Source: Lachnospiraceae bacterium
Lineage (GTDB): Bacteria > Bacillota > Clostridia > Lachnospirales > Lachnospiraceae
DNA length: 64,000 nucleotides
Assembly: GCA_017460885.1 (NCBI GenBank)
Contig: JAFUAB010000041.1
Coordinates: 1 to 64,000, forward strand
Reading direction: 5' to 3'
Shown one piece after another: positions 1 through 7,784 of this stretch (the stretch's first letter is position 1; each line of letters opens with the position of its first letter). The notes under the pieces were generated by a model. It did not search any database. It was not told the origin of the DNA and saw nothing but the letters and a program-made list of their open reading frames with translations. Made by a program: the position numbers and the translations under genes.

Positions 1-125
1 GAAAAACGAAATGACTACTTTCATTATGCGCTGAACAGCGGCCAACATGAGCCGAACAGCGGATTGGTAAAAATGGGCTAAAGTGCGGTCAGGGTGCGCT
101 CAACTGCGACCGGGGTGCGCCGGGA
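1..125. repeat. degenerate ~21-bp tandem array (array 1)
   Basis: Units begin tgcgctgaacagcgg, tgagccgaacagcgg, tgggctaaagtgcgg, tgcgctcaactgcga and tgcgccggg, mostly 21 bp apart. The spacing matches two helical turns, as in iteron arrays. It is the same kind of array as those at 7785 and 16694 but has its own consensus. The window edge cuts it on the left, so its full length is unknown. Confidence 0.55.
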
Positions 126-139
126 GCCCGGAATAATCA

Positions 140-205
140 CCTTTGAAAACTGAAAAACTGAAAAAACTGAAAAAACTGAAAAAAACTGAAAAAACTGAAT
201 AATGT
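140..205. repeat. A-rich short tandem repeat
   Basis: About six copies of a 10-12 bp unit reading actgaaaaa, directly before the hairpin at 226. A single similar unit (ctgaaaaaactgg) lies before the hairpin copy at 11058. Confidence 0.7.
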
Positions 206-225
206 GGAAAGTATATAACTATATA

Positions 226-277
226 ACCCGGCGTGGGGAGCGTGATGTTTGTTGTTCCTCGTGCCGGGTTTTTTTGT
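226..277. repeat. recurring hairpin, platform I left border (copy 1)
   Basis: The arms AACCCGGC and GCCGGGTT enclose a partly paired loop and are followed on the plus strand by a T run, so it resembles an intrinsic terminator. The unit, with its leading gtggaaagtatata and trailing ttgcgcattg, recurs at 11058 and 19551, and a shorter form recurs at 38141. In each full copy a minus-strand gene or gene remnant ends just to its right. Confidence 0.75.
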
Positions 278-320
278 TGCGCATTGTGTTATTGTGTTGC
301 CGTTCTGATGCGGCGACCTT

Positions 321-1304
321 TTACACTGTCTGCGTCTGCGCTGTCTGGGCGGTCTGTGCCTGTGTATGAGTCCTGTTGTATTCCTCCATCTGCTGGCGGA
401 ACTGGTCTGTGGTCATGCCGGATTTCTGAGCAGCACGATCAATGGTTAAATCTCCGTCTTGCACCAAACTGAAATAAATCGTGCGTGTGGTGTCAGCAAC
501 TTCCGCATCCCTCTGAGGCTTAAAGTACTCCCAAAGCACATCTCTCATTTTCTCGTCCTCCTCTATCTTTTTCAATACCATTCCGGTATGCTTCTCTTCA
601 ACGATACCCAGCAGCCCTCGCAGATGGTCTCGCGTTTGCTGGTCTGTGGTCTTTTTCATCGCCTGTAGCAGGTAATCCACGTCCTTCTCATCCACCTGAG
701 ACTTCAGCACTCGGTACGCCGCATATTCCGCTCCTTCGATCTCGCTCGTCATCACGATCTGGAAGGGCATGTCAATGATGCCTTTGACCAGGTATATGCC
801 TTTCACGTCAGTCTTTTCAAGCTGCCCGGACTTTTCCATCTCCTCGAACAACCCCTTCTCCCTTTCGGAGGCGAAGATGGTCGCTGTCACTTCGCCAATT
901 TTCACATCCTCCTCCGGCTTTGCCGTGGCGATGTAAAAATAAGCATATGCCGCCACCTTGCGGATGGTGAGCCTGGTCACTTTGTCTCCGGGACCCTTGA
1001 ATTCGATCACGTTCTTCCGGAGGAATCTCTTGAACACAGCCTTCACGTCAGGCGGGAGCTTTCCTCCGCTTGCGACTATAAAGTCGATTCTCGGCGCATC
1101 CTCGCCAAGCGTGTGTTCACGGATCACCCAGCTCTCATCCCATGATCCAACATCAAGCTGCAGGGCATCTTCAAAACCTTTGTGATAATCGGAGCGTGGG
1201 AATGACCGAAGTGCTTTTAGCTCGGTCAATAGTTCTTTTATCCTTTCCTGCCGCTCTTTCTCCGTCATTTCTGATGGGTCAGGCAGGGTTTTCTTATCTT
1301 CCAT
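321..1304 (-). CDS. putative PD-(D/E)XK-like nuclease, platform I cargo
   Basis: A 327-residue soluble protein. The start ATG at 1304 follows AGGGAG at a good distance; an upstream in-frame ATG has no such site. Residues near 80-125 hold an IDFIV strand followed by VIEFKG, the D...ExK layout of PD-(D/E)XK nucleases. The C-terminus is low complexity (TQAQTAQTAQT). It is transcribed from the conserved minus promoter at 1337-1365 and ends at the hairpin at 226. It holds the position taken by a classical Rpn nuclease in platform copy 3 and by a protease pair in copy 2. Nuclease activity is inferred only from the motif; the family was not firmly recognised. Confidence 0.6.
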   Translation of the reverse strand: MEDKKTLPDPSEMTEKERQERIKELLTELKALRSFPRSDYHKGFEDALQLDVGSWDESWVIREHTLGEDAPRIDFIVASGGKLPPDVKAVFKRFLRKNVIEFKGPGDKVTRLTIRKVAAYAYFYIATAKPEEDVKIGEVTATIFASEREKGLFEEMEKSGQLEKTDVKGIYLVKGIIDMPFQIVMTSEIEGAEYAAYRVLKSQVDEKDVDYLLQAMKKTTDQQTRDHLRGLLGIVEEKHTGMVLKKIEEDEKMRDVLWEYFKPQRDAEVADTTRTIYFSLVQDGDLTIDRAAQKSGMTTDQFRQQMEEYNRTHTQAQTAQTAQTQTV

Positions 1305-1336
1305 GTACTCTCCCTTTGATACAATAACTCTACTAT

Positions 1337-1365
1337 AGAGTACCACTAAAAAACTGGTTTGGCAA
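1337..1365 (-). promoter_or_regulatory. conserved minus promoter, platform I copy 1
   Basis: Read on the minus strand: TTGCCA (1365-1360), 17 bases, TACTCT (1342-1337). The same boxes and spacing stand at 12049-12077 and 20550-20578 before unrelated cargo genes. Confidence 0.7.
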
Positions 1366-1413
1366 GGAAAAATTTGATCTTGTGTGAGTCAATCAAAGCG
1401 CTCGTATAGGGGA

Positions 1414-1543
1414 TGTGAGAGTCCTGCAGTACCACGAGCAATCGCTCTTGTAAGTTCGGATTTTGACTCTCACAGGGGTGCTTATCCCTGACAGCGTTGA
1501 TGTCTGTGGTTGTTGTGGGAGTCATCCCTGCTTGTCTCCCACA
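1414..1543. repeat. paired large inverted repeats, platform I copy 1
   Basis: The first pair is TGTGAGAGTC (1414-1423) with GACTCTCACA (1465-1474). The second is TGTGGGAG (1514-1521) with CTCCCACA (1536-1543). The two-stem arrangement is kept at 12109-12251 and 20646-20790 although loops and flanks differ. It could be a recombination site, a protein-binding site or a structured RNA. Confidence 0.7.
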
Positions 1544-1631
1544 GTGGTGAAGAGGCTGGGGGAGGCAAAAACAGCTGAAAACGGCAAAATAACGGTCGCT
1601 ATCAGCTCTTGCTTGTGGTAAGATAAATTGC

Positions 1632-2036
1632 ATGAATGACATGAGTATCAATTTTTTTGCAGTGCTGACAGCTGCTTGGTTCTGCGTGATGTGTTTCTTC
1701 ACTTTCCAGCCTGGACCGGGTACGATAGCAGTGTCAGGACGGTTGACGAAAGTTGTGGAGAGCGTTATAGGGATAGCTTTTTATACGGATGAGGAAGTAT
1801 TAGAGCGGCGGATCCGCTTCCTGGCTCATCCGATAGAGTTTGCAGTTCTGACGGTGCTGACGCTTAAGGCAGTGGGGAGAAGCGGAGCAATAATCGGTGT
1901 GGTCGCACTGATACTCTGGAGCGTTATATCGGAGGGTCTGAAGATCCGTATTCCTGGCAGACACTGCAACGGGATTGATATGGTTGGAAATATTATCGGT
2001 GTGGGGATTGGCGTGGTTATCACGTTATTGACATAG
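1632..2036 (+). CDS. VanZ-like membrane protein (copy 1)
   Basis: A 134-residue protein with about four membrane segments. It has VanZ-family signs: FLAHPIEF after the first loop, RIPGRHCNGIDM and a final NIIGVGIG helix. VanZ confers low-level teicoplanin resistance in enterococci, but the role of most family members is unknown. From FTFQ.GPGTIAVSGR onward it is almost identical to the proteins at 12340 and 20894; only the first dozen residues and the last few differ. A TAAGAT box lies about 7 bases before the ATG and no ribosome binding site is evident, so the mRNA may be nearly leaderless. The next gene starts 27 bases on. Confidence 0.85.
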   Translation: MNDMSINFFAVLTAAWFCVMCFFTFQPGPGTIAVSGRLTKVVESVIGIAFYTDEEVLERRIRFLAHPIEFAVLTVLTLKAVGRSGAIIGVVALILWSVISEGLKIRIPGRHCNGIDMVGNIIGVGIGVVITLLT

Positions 2037-2063
2037 TAACATGCATACGAGGGACTTGTTGTT

Positions 2064-3035
2064 ATGGCATACAGTAATGAGAAGATAATAAATGGGTATC
2101 CGGGAAAGGATCCCGTCAAAGGAGTCAACTGGTTTGAGATTCTTGATGCTTTCGATCCGAAACGCATAGAGCAGAAGTATCTGGATGAATTTGCCAGGCG
2201 AAATCAATATGAGACCTGTTATGGCTGGGAAAAGGATGGAATCCCTCATTCTCCTGTTGCAGAGCGGCTTGATTCGATGAGGACATATTTCGGGTTTCGG
2301 CGAAAGGAACTTGAACAGGCAGTCGAGAGATATGAATCAGAGTGTGCGGCCGGTGTGGATTTCACAACTGCTTACAAAAACTGCCGGACTGCACTTTCCC
2401 AGGCTGTTGGCCACAAGGCTGCCATTGAATACATACAGCTGGAGTATGACAGGCTTGGGGAGGATGGCAGGAAAAAACAGGCAGAAGCATATATTGCATG
2501 GGAAAAGAAGAGAGAAGCCGACAGACAGAGGGAAGAGGATGAATTTGAAGAGAGGATGGAGGCGGCTGCCGAAGAAGGGTACTATTATTATCCTGAGTTT
2601 CGGCCGGCTTCCCTGCATGAAAAGATTGTGAGAGTCCGAAAAGGAATAAAGGGATCCGATGGAAAACCGCTCACACAGAGGGATTTTGCCAAATATATCG
2701 AGTACCCCATCAACAAGTATGTGGAAGCTGAGAAGGTTGACAAGTGGGGAAGAAGCGATAAAGAAGAATCGCCTGTGGAGGATGAACTTCTGGAAAAGCT
2801 GATACTCCGCTGCAACGCAAACCCATACTGGCTCTATGATGAAGAGTGCGAAGCCTTCTATGGCTGGGAGAAGTTGGATGAGGATGCAGTTATACGGGGC
2901 GATGAGCCGTGTATTTTCGCTTACACGGATGTGATTTTGAGATGGATAAAAAATGGTAAGCCAAGAAGCACATCATGGGAAGATGGACGTTTCGGTGAGT
3001 TTGAATATGCAGGCGTAGGGTATTATGGCAATTGA
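2064..3035 (+). CDS. uncharacterised protein with possible XRE-like helix-turn-helix; platform I plus cargo
   Basis: A 323-residue charged soluble protein. A helical segment near 145-175 is rich in E, R and K. At about 190-265 the pattern KIVRVRKG...LTQRDFAKYI...LLEKLILRCN..PYWLY resembles a diverged XRE/Cro-type DNA-binding domain. Two short stretches, CYGWEKDG and FYGWEKLD, bracket the protein; FYGWEK also opens the gene at 15643. It follows VanZ copy 1 closely and is probably cotranscribed. No family is known to me, and the regulatory role is a guess. Confidence 0.65.
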   Translation: MAYSNEKIINGYPGKDPVKGVNWFEILDAFDPKRIEQKYLDEFARRNQYETCYGWEKDGIPHSPVAERLDSMRTYFGFRRKELEQAVERYESECAAGVDFTTAYKNCRTALSQAVGHKAAIEYIQLEYDRLGEDGRKKQAEAYIAWEKKREADRQREEDEFEERMEAAAEEGYYYYPEFRPASLHEKIVRVRKGIKGSDGKPLTQRDFAKYIEYPINKYVEAEKVDKWGRSDKEESPVEDELLEKLILRCNANPYWLYDEECEAFYGWEKLDEDAVIRGDEPCIFAYTDVILRWIKNGKPRSTSWEDGRFGEFEYAGVGYYGN

Positions 3036-3051
3036 TGTGGGGAGAGGCTAT

Positions 3052-3170
3052 GAATAAGGGCAAATACAGAGAAGCATATGAAGAGATCTATAATATTGGC
3101 GGGATATGTCCGGATTGATAAAAGCAGAGCCTCTGCATAGATATTCTGCCGGTGCTTTTCTGTCTTGGCG
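3052..3170 (+). pseudogene. 3' remnant of the membrane-protein gene plus its terminator
   Basis: A 21-codon reading frame (3052-3117, MNKGKYREAY) runs into bases that, in another frame (3096-3140), encode LAGYVRIDKSRASA and a stop. That matches the last residues of the membrane protein at 22941-23449. The following bases (aaaagcagagcctctgc ... ggtgctttt) are also shared and can fold with AAAAGCA/TGCTTTT arms as a terminator. Platform copies 1 and 3 therefore once had the same right end. Confidence 0.7.
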
Positions 3171-3248
3171 GGTTCGAGTTCAGTTGGAAACGTTAAGGAC
3201 TGAGATGTATAAGGCGTGGGAGACAAGGAGTAATGGAGGGATACAACC

Positions 3249-3614
3249 GTGGCAAGTTATAGACACTTAAAGGGCGAAATCAAGAAGTTCATAAATGTGA
3301 TTACGGTGGAGAATGCAAAAATAATAGACGGACAGCTTGATGAATTGCTGGGGAATGCTGATCTCATGGCATTCATTGATAAGATGTGCAGGAAGAACGG
3401 AGCGACAACACCGATATACATTTCTTACATCATCAGGGGAGTAAATGCCGCCTACCACCAATCGTATCCAGCCAATTCAGATTCAGAAGATGTGGAATTC
3501 AAGAACATAGCTAAAGGTTATCGGGAGCAATACGGTGATAGACGACCGAGCCTCGTGGAGTGCTTTGAATCCATAAGGGATTATGCAATAATGAACCACC
3601 CTGAGAGGGTGTGA
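3249..3614 (+). CDS. hypothetical protein
   Basis: A 121-residue soluble protein starting at GTG after GGAGGG. It is mainly helical by composition, with no motif I recognise. It ends 10 bases before the truncated HU gene, which has its own AAGGAG site, so the two were probably cotranscribed. Confidence 0.6.
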   Translation: MASYRHLKGEIKKFINVITVENAKIIDGQLDELLGNADLMAFIDKMCRKNGATTPIYISYIIRGVNAAYHQSYPANSDSEDVEFKNIAKGYREQYGDRRPSLVECFESIRDYAIMNHPERV

Positions 3615-3624
3615 AAGGAGACCA

Positions 3625-3768
3625 ATGAATAAAACAGAACTGATTACTGCCGTGGCAGAAAAGGCAGGAACTTCGAAGAAGGACACGGAGGCGGTTATAA
3701 ATGCGACGATGGACGTAATCAAGTCCACGGTAGCTGGCGGTGATGATAAGGTCGTTCTCGTATATTGA
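3625..3768 (+). pseudogene. hup: HU-family DNA-binding protein, 3' truncated
   Basis: The 47 residues MNKTELITAVAEKAG...VINATMDVIKSTVAGGDDKVVLVY are the HU N-terminal helices and first strand. Intact HU has about 90 residues and continues with a GFG-containing strand and the DNA-clasping arms, all missing here. A stop follows straight after the break at about 3763. The other side of the break is the cut end of a convergent DUF3800 gene, so a deletion joined two unrelated genes tail to tail. A good AAGGAG site suggests the fragment may still be translated, but without arms it is unlikely to bend DNA. Confidence 0.85.
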
Positions 3769-3975
3769 TTCGCGTCGGATCAACGGACCGGTGTGAAGGG
3801 CATGGTGGGGATAACCCAAAGAGGTCAGATATGTTTCCAAGCCATCGATTGTGCTTTGGATATTGTCAGACTGCTCATGCAAGACAACGGAGACAATGTA
3901 ATAAGGAGAATGAAAGTCATATTCCCCAAAGTCTCCAGCTTCGTCTATAAAGCAGCTAAGCACCTTTTCAGCCAA
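3769..3975 (-). pseudogene. DUF3800 protein, 3' truncated
   Basis: The start is TTG at 3975, seven bases after AGGAGG. The residues MAEKVLSCFIDEAGDFG match the N-terminal strand of DUF3800, with its DEsGdfg acidic motif, and HALHTGPLIRRESIYE matches its second motif. Only about 68 residues remain before the junction with the HU fragment; members are usually 200 or more residues and have further acidic residues. DUF3800 is suspected to be an RNase H-like nuclease family often linked to mobile DNA. It has its own promoter (4115-4143) and a long structured leader. Confidence 0.75.
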
Positions 3976-4114
3976 TGTAAACCCTCCTGCCTGTACCTGA
4001 GTTCTCTTTCCCATGACCTGTGTCCGGGCAAAAAAAATGGCGCAGGATCCCCACGCCGTTTCGGTGGACCAAGACCTTTCGGTCAGCCCCTATCGGTTGC
4101 CCGATATTGGTTAA
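3976..4114 (-). ncRNA. structured leader of the DUF3800 gene (candidate RNA motif)
   Basis: There are about 135 transcribed bases between a strong minus promoter and the DUF3800 start, far longer than a normal leader. The start of the RNA (CAATATCGGGCAACCGATAG) resembles the start of a second leader at 9340-9470 (CAATAACGGGCAACGGAGAG). Self-pairing is visible in ATCGGGCAACCGAT and GACCGAAAGGTC. Several conserved RNA motifs upstream of DUF3800 genes have been described computationally by others; whether this is one of them is my inference. Confidence 0.45.
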
Positions 4115-4143
4115 AAGATACAGTAAAAAAGAGGATTTGTCAA
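4115..4143 (-). promoter_or_regulatory. sigma-70 type promoter for the DUF3800 gene
   Basis: On the minus strand TTGACA (4143-4138), 17 bases, TATCTT (4120-4115). Confidence 0.75.
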
Positions 4144-4253
4144 GGGTTTTCGGAAAAATCGTATACTCTTGAAGCATTAGTAGCGCTCTTCGAATGGGTA
4201 TTCGTTGAAGCTTGTGTGATAGGAACACAAAAGACAGAACCACCGGAGCACTC

Positions 4254-4385
4254 ATGCGCACGAGAGAAAAGTCACGTGCAGAACCACCAGAGAGACCCCG
4301 CCCCGGGGGGGCGCGTATGTATCATTATTGCACAAAACTCCTGGAGACCGGGGCCCTCAATCGTGCGAAAACGCGGAATTGCTAG
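4254..4385 (+). CDS. small arginine/proline-rich ORF
   Basis: Forty-three codons starting MRTREKSRAEPPERPRPGGA and ending in MYHYCTKLLETGALNRAKTRNC. It lies in a GC-rich patch (4260-5010) unlike the flanks, which suggests separate acquisition. No clear ribosome binding site and no known family. Confidence 0.3.
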   Translation: MRTREKSRAEPPERPRPGGARMYHYCTKLLETGALNRAKTRNC

Positions 4386-4565
4386 CCCCGGGCCCATAGG
4401 GCTGGAGGGCATAGAATAGAGGGGGTTATGTGAGGGCGGCAGGTGGCAGTACAACCGGCTACGCGGAATGCCCGCGGAAGCCCATAAACAAGGGATTTTG
4501 TGTGATTCTTTGAGGATTTGTGGGAGCAGTGAAGGAGAGAAGCAAGGAACCAGAGGAGGGGAGGC

Positions 4566-5010
4566 ATGGATAAGACGGATGAGAAGGCCCTCCGCGAAAT
4601 CGGCGAGGGCATGGAAGCCCTGCTGAGCGGCATAGTTCCGGGCTTTGACCCCGTAGACCGGGCGGAGCTTCTGGCCGCGATGGTCAAGGGGAACTACTGC
4701 AAAAAACTGTGGGAAGCCGCTCACCCAGAAGGGCAACGGCAGGAGGCGGCTATACTGCTGCGACGAGTGCAGCCGCGAATACTGGAGGAACAATCCGAGG
4801 CCTGACAGGTGGAGATCATACGAGAGAGTGAGATGCGCCTTCTGCGGCACATGGTTCTATGCCCGCAAGGATGCGCACCGGAAATACTGCTCTGCGGACT
4901 GCGGCCACAAGGGCAGGAACATGGAGGCGATAAGACACCGGCTCATAACGGATTCCTTCTCCTGTGAGAGAGCAGGTGACGGGGCGAGTGACGGAACGAA
5001 AGATGTGTAA
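4566..5010 (+). pseudogene. double zinc-ribbon protein, frameshifted at an A6 run
   Basis: Translation from ATG 4566 (after GGAGGGGAGG) gives MDKTDEKALREIGEGMEALL...VKGNYCK and then leaves frame at six A's (4701-4706). Reading one base later restores NCGKPLTQKGNGRRRLYCCDE and, after YERVR, CAFCGTWFYARKDAHRKYCSADC. These are two consecutive Cys4 zinc ribbons, and that frame stays open to 5010. As written, the upstream frame ends at 4805. Similar two-ribbon proteins accompany mobile DNA in Clostridia. It is either a broken gene or one expressed by slippage on the A run. Confidence 0.7.
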
Positions 5011-5095
5011 CACATAAACGAACCTGCCTGACAGGTTTGGCCGTGGGTCAGGCAAGGGAAGAAGAGAACAACAAACCGGAAGGGAGGAGATGCCA

Positions 5096-5296
5096 ATGAA
5101 GGTCATAAAGCGGGACGGCTCCGAGATGCCGTTCGAGGAGATCAGGATACATAAGGCCATAGAAAAAGCAGACAGGGCCGGAAGGGAGTCCGGGCTGAAT
5201 GACAGCCTGTCCATCGAGGAAATCATAAGTGTCACGGAGGCGGTGGCAGCGGACTGTGAGAGACTTCATAGGGCTGTGAACATCGAGGAGATATAA
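5096..5296 (+). pseudogene. ATP-cone domain fragment (NrdD/NrdR type)
   Basis: The 66 residues MKVIKRDGSEMPFEEIRIHKAIEKA... are an ATP-cone, the allosteric nucleotide-binding domain at the N-terminus of ribonucleotide reductases and of the repressor NrdR. Start ATG 5096 has AGGAG six bases ahead; the ATG at 5090 overlaps that site. Nothing of the catalytic reductase follows, so this is most likely the severed start of an anaerobic (NrdD) reductase gene. A free-standing small ATP-cone protein cannot be excluded. Confidence 0.65.
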
Positions 5297-5401
5297 GGAT
5301 CTGTGGCCGCCGCTTTTTTGCGTTTAAAGGGGAATTTTGGACTCGGGGCTACAGTTTCCCACTGTCCTGCCGATAATAGATATGTATGCTTATGCAAATC
5401 A

Positions 5402-5475
5402 GCCCTGTGTCGCGTTATGAGGGAATGCTGCGTGGAAACGGGCGGATAAGGCTCTTCATATCGCGACTGTGGGGC
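5402..5475. repeat. imperfect palindrome R (copy A)
   Basis: The left arm GCCCTGTGTCGCGTTATGAGG and right arm CGCGACTGTGGGGC can pair over most of their length. Related elements stand at 7708, 15456 and 16622, each a short way after the stop of one gene and before the promoter of the next. Confidence 0.65.
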
Positions 5476-5484
5476 TTGTTTTCG

Positions 5485-5513
5485 TTGAGATATAAGCAAT
5501 TTTTTGGTAAAAT
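5485..5513 (+). promoter_or_regulatory. promoter following palindrome R copy A
   Basis: TTGAGA, 17 bases ending in TTTTTTGG, TAAAAT. The same layout follows copy B at 15541. Drives the small ORF at 5550 and the lipoprotein at 5643. Confidence 0.7.
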
Positions 5514-5549
5514 TATAAGCGTTATCTTGACTTTGGACATAAGAAAAAT

Positions 5550-5636
5550 ATGTACCGATATGTGGCTTTAGACAATGATCACGGAGTAGATGATGAAGAA
5601 GCAACAGAGGTGGATGACAGCAATAGGGAGAAGTGA
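5550..5636 (+). CDS. short acidic ORF
   Basis: Twenty-eight codons, MYRYVALDNDHGVDDEEATE..., with a second possible promoter just upstream (TTGACT-N16-TATGTA). It ends 6 bases before the lipoprotein ATG. It may be a leader peptide or the residual tail of a lost gene. Confidence 0.3.
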   Translation: MYRYVALDNDHGVDDEEATEVDDSNREK

Positions 5637-5642
5637 GGACAG

Positions 5643-6584
5643 ATGTTCAAATTGAAGAAAACAATAGCAATATCGCTTGTGGCTGCTTTGATGGGATCCG
5701 TGCTGACAGGTTGCGGTACAGGAACTTTGGAATCAAAAATTGAAGCGGTAGAGGACAATTCTGAAGTATTCAGCAATGCTGTTGTCAGTTATCTTGGACC
5801 GCAGGGAACCTATACTGAGGAAGCTACGCAGTTTTTCTTTCAGAAAGCGGAAACCCTTATTCCTGAGAGTACAGTCGATGAGGCAATACAGGATGTAGTG
5901 AATGGGTCTGCTGACTACGCTGTGATTCCGCAGGAGAATACCCTTGGCGGTGCAGTAACCAATTATGTGGATGCGCTTATTAGCCATGACGATATAAAAG
6001 TCGTGGGAGAAGTAGTCCTGCCTATCAGCCAGACACTGCTGGGTGTTCCCGGAGCCACATTGGGGGACATAAGCACCGTATGCTCACATGCGCAGGGGAT
6101 AACGCAGAGCGAAGAGTGGAGGAAGGAGAATCTTCCGGATGCGAAAACAGAGGAAATGGAGAGCACGGCAGCCGCGGCAAAATACGTGGCTGAGACTGGC
6201 GATAAGACAATTGCGGCAATAGGCGCTCCCGGAGCGGCAGAGTTATATGGACTTTCGGTATTGGCAGAGAATGTGCAGATTACGGATGCAAACAGAACCC
6301 GGTTTTATGTCCTTTCACTATCTTCGTTGGAAGGGCGGCAAACCAATTTAGTAATCGTCGCAAGCTGCGAGGCGAACAGGATCGATGACATTCTTGTCGA
6401 ACTGCATAATGCGGGACTGGAACTTGTGACCATTCATGACAGGCCGGAGGGCAGCAAGTTGGGGATGTATAACTACATTCTTGAATTTGAAAGCAAGAGT
6501 GGGATTACCGACAAGATAAAGAGAACGATTGATGGGATTGACGATATTCAGTATCGTGGCAGTTTTGATGTGATGGAGAAGTAA
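5643..6584 (+). CDS. prephenate dehydratase with a lipoprotein signal peptide
   Basis: A 313-residue protein. Residues 1-23 are a type II signal peptide (two lysines, a hydrophobic stretch, then the lipobox LTGC with Cys24). From about residue 48 a complete prephenate dehydratase domain follows (VSYLGPQGTYTEEA, VIPQENTLGGAV, and the catalytic TRF motif in NRTRFYVLS near 217). Residues 236-305 are an ACT domain in which the usual phenylalanine-binding ESRP reads HDRP. The cytosolic enzyme turns prephenate into phenylpyruvate for phenylalanine synthesis. Membrane anchoring outside the cell would separate it from its substrate, so its role is unclear. No other shikimate-pathway gene is nearby. 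Confidence 0.85.
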   Translation: MFKLKKTIAISLVAALMGSVLTGCGTGTLESKIEAVEDNSEVFSNAVVSYLGPQGTYTEEATQFFFQKAETLIPESTVDEAIQDVVNGSADYAVIPQENTLGGAVTNYVDALISHDDIKVVGEVVLPISQTLLGVPGATLGDISTVCSHAQGITQSEEWRKENLPDAKTEEMESTAAAAKYVAETGDKTIAAIGAPGAAELYGLSVLAENVQITDANRTRFYVLSLSSLEGRQTNLVIVASCEANRIDDILVELHNAGLELVTIHDRPEGSKLGMYNYILEFESKSGITDKIKRTIDGIDDIQYRGSFDVMEK

Positions 6585-6775
6585 AAACCCTGCGTTGTAT
6601 CTACAGGAGCCATCGGCGGATTCTGCCAAAGAATTCTATTTGTCACGGCGAGGGGAATCATAACATATCAAATAGGAGACAAGATAATACAAGAGGATGC
6701 GGAATGGAACGAAAAAAGATCACAATAGATCCTGAAAAATATCCTGAAGAAATCGCATCCTTTGGAGGATAAAGA
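6585..6775. other. intergenic stretch with partial repeat and a 22-codon ORF
   Basis: Begins with ccctgcgttgtatctaca...atcggcgga, a weak relative of palindrome R. A 22-codon frame (6704-6772, MERKKITIDPEKYPEEIASF) ends 3 bases before the next start and carries its ribosome binding site (GGAGG). Confidence 0.35.
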
Positions 6776-7237
6776 ATGGAAAAGGCTGTCAAAAAAACAG
6801 ATATACCTGAATACAGCCCCAGGACATTGCATCTTCGCTATGGGATTATAGTGACAGACCACAAGCATTGCAGGTTCGTGATTGCCAGGGTCGATACGGA
6901 GGATCATCCGCTGGTGTTTTTGCGCGAGTGGGATGATGATACCGAAGAAGGGTATGAGGATTATTATACGCTTTATGAGTCAGCCCTGACAGCGGGTGAG
7001 GCAGATGAGATCTTGGACTTGCTCAAAAATGACGAGAAGCGCAAGGCCAATGCATTGTTAAAGAAGTATTTCAAGCCGGAGGGCGTCCTTTGCGAGTTTG
7101 TGGGTGAGATAAGGCTGGATGATGCGGTTCCTGATTCCTGGTATGATGTTTGGAAAGAAATTGATGGGCCGATCACATTCCGAAGGGACTACCCGGGCTA
7201 TTATGAAACGGATGTGGAGGAACAGGGATTATGGTAG
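6776..7237 (+). CDS. hypothetical acidic protein
   Basis: A 153-residue soluble protein after GGAGGATAAAG. The N-terminal half has a strand-rich RYGIIVTDHKHCRFVIARVD pattern; the C-terminal half is acidic and tyrosine-rich. Its end overlaps the next gene by 7 bases, so the two are probably translationally coupled. No family recognised. Confidence 0.6.
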   Translation: MEKAVKKTDIPEYSPRTLHLRYGIIVTDHKHCRFVIARVDTEDHPLVFLREWDDDTEEGYEDYYTLYESALTAGEADEILDLLKNDEKRKANALLKKYFKPEGVLCEFVGEIRLDDAVPDSWYDVWKEIDGPITFRRDYPGYYETDVEEQGLW

Positions 7238-7704
7238 AAGATAAGAAAGGGTTTAATCTGCCCAACGGCATCCCTCCCAAATATCAGGAGAAGTATGTGA
7301 TCATCAGCGGCATGATTTCAGACTATTGTGAAGGCCGTTTCGATAATAACTTCAGGGATCTCTGCCTCAATGCACTCCAAAAGCTCTGCCGTAAGAGGAC
7401 AGAGCCGATGGCAACGGGACGCAATAATATGTGGGCGGCAGGAATCATTTATGCCATATCACAGAACTGCAATATGATCGGCAACAACGGCAATATGCTC
7501 ATAGGCCGTCCGGGATACCGATTGAAATCTGACGACTTGTGTGCTGCTCTTGGTGTGTCGAAAGGCGGAGTAAGTGAAAAGGCAAAAGCAATACGCAAGG
7601 AACTGGCAATCACGCAGAACAAAGAAGAATGGCTCCTTCCGCCTCAGAGAGAAGGCCTCCAAGTCTTGAAGGACTTTAACAAGGCTATGCGAATGTTGAG
7701 ATAA
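7231..7704 (+). CDS. DUF6398-like protein
   Basis: A 157-residue protein. The pattern ISGMISDYCEGRFDNNFRDLC, then CRKRTEPMATGRNNMWAAGIIYAISQN, then a helix-turn-helix-like LKSDDLCAALGVSKGGVSEKAKAIR fits the DUF6398 domain seen alone or beside SEC-C proteins. The last segment looks like a DNA-binding helix pair, but the function is unknown. It overlaps the preceding gene. Palindrome R copy C begins three bases after the stop. Confidence 0.7.
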   Translation: MVEDKKGFNLPNGIPPKYQEKYVIISGMISDYCEGRFDNNFRDLCLNALQKLCRKRTEPMATGRNNMWAAGIIYAISQNCNMIGNNGNMLIGRPGYRLKSDDLCAALGVSKGGVSEKAKAIRKELAITQNKEEWLLPPQREGLQVLKDFNKAMRMLR

Positions 7705-7707
7705 AAA

Positions 7708-7781
7708 GCCCTGTGTCGCGACAAAACCGTCTCCAGCGAGGAATCGGCGGAACGGCTTTCTCCATAACGCGACGGTGTGGC
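7708..7781. repeat. imperfect palindrome R (copy C), platform II left border
   Basis: GCCCTGTGTCGCG at the left pairs with CGCGACGGTGTGGC at the right; the inner part contains AATCGGCGG, also found in copy D. It opens platform II copy 1. Confidence 0.65.
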
Positions 7782-7784
7782 AAT

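Noticed and set aside
233-472. 79-codon plus-strand frame over the first hairpin
   Set aside because: It runs through the hairpin and antisense to the nuclease-like gene, with no conserved protein pattern; the same base unit elsewhere gives different frames.
1346-1702. 118-codon minus frame over the inverted repeats of platform copy 1
   Set aside because: It exists because of the repeats and is not preserved in copies 2 and 3.
3160-3185. tRNA-like T-loop (gggttcgagtt)
   Set aside because: No acceptor stem, anticodon arm or CCA-compatible end around it.
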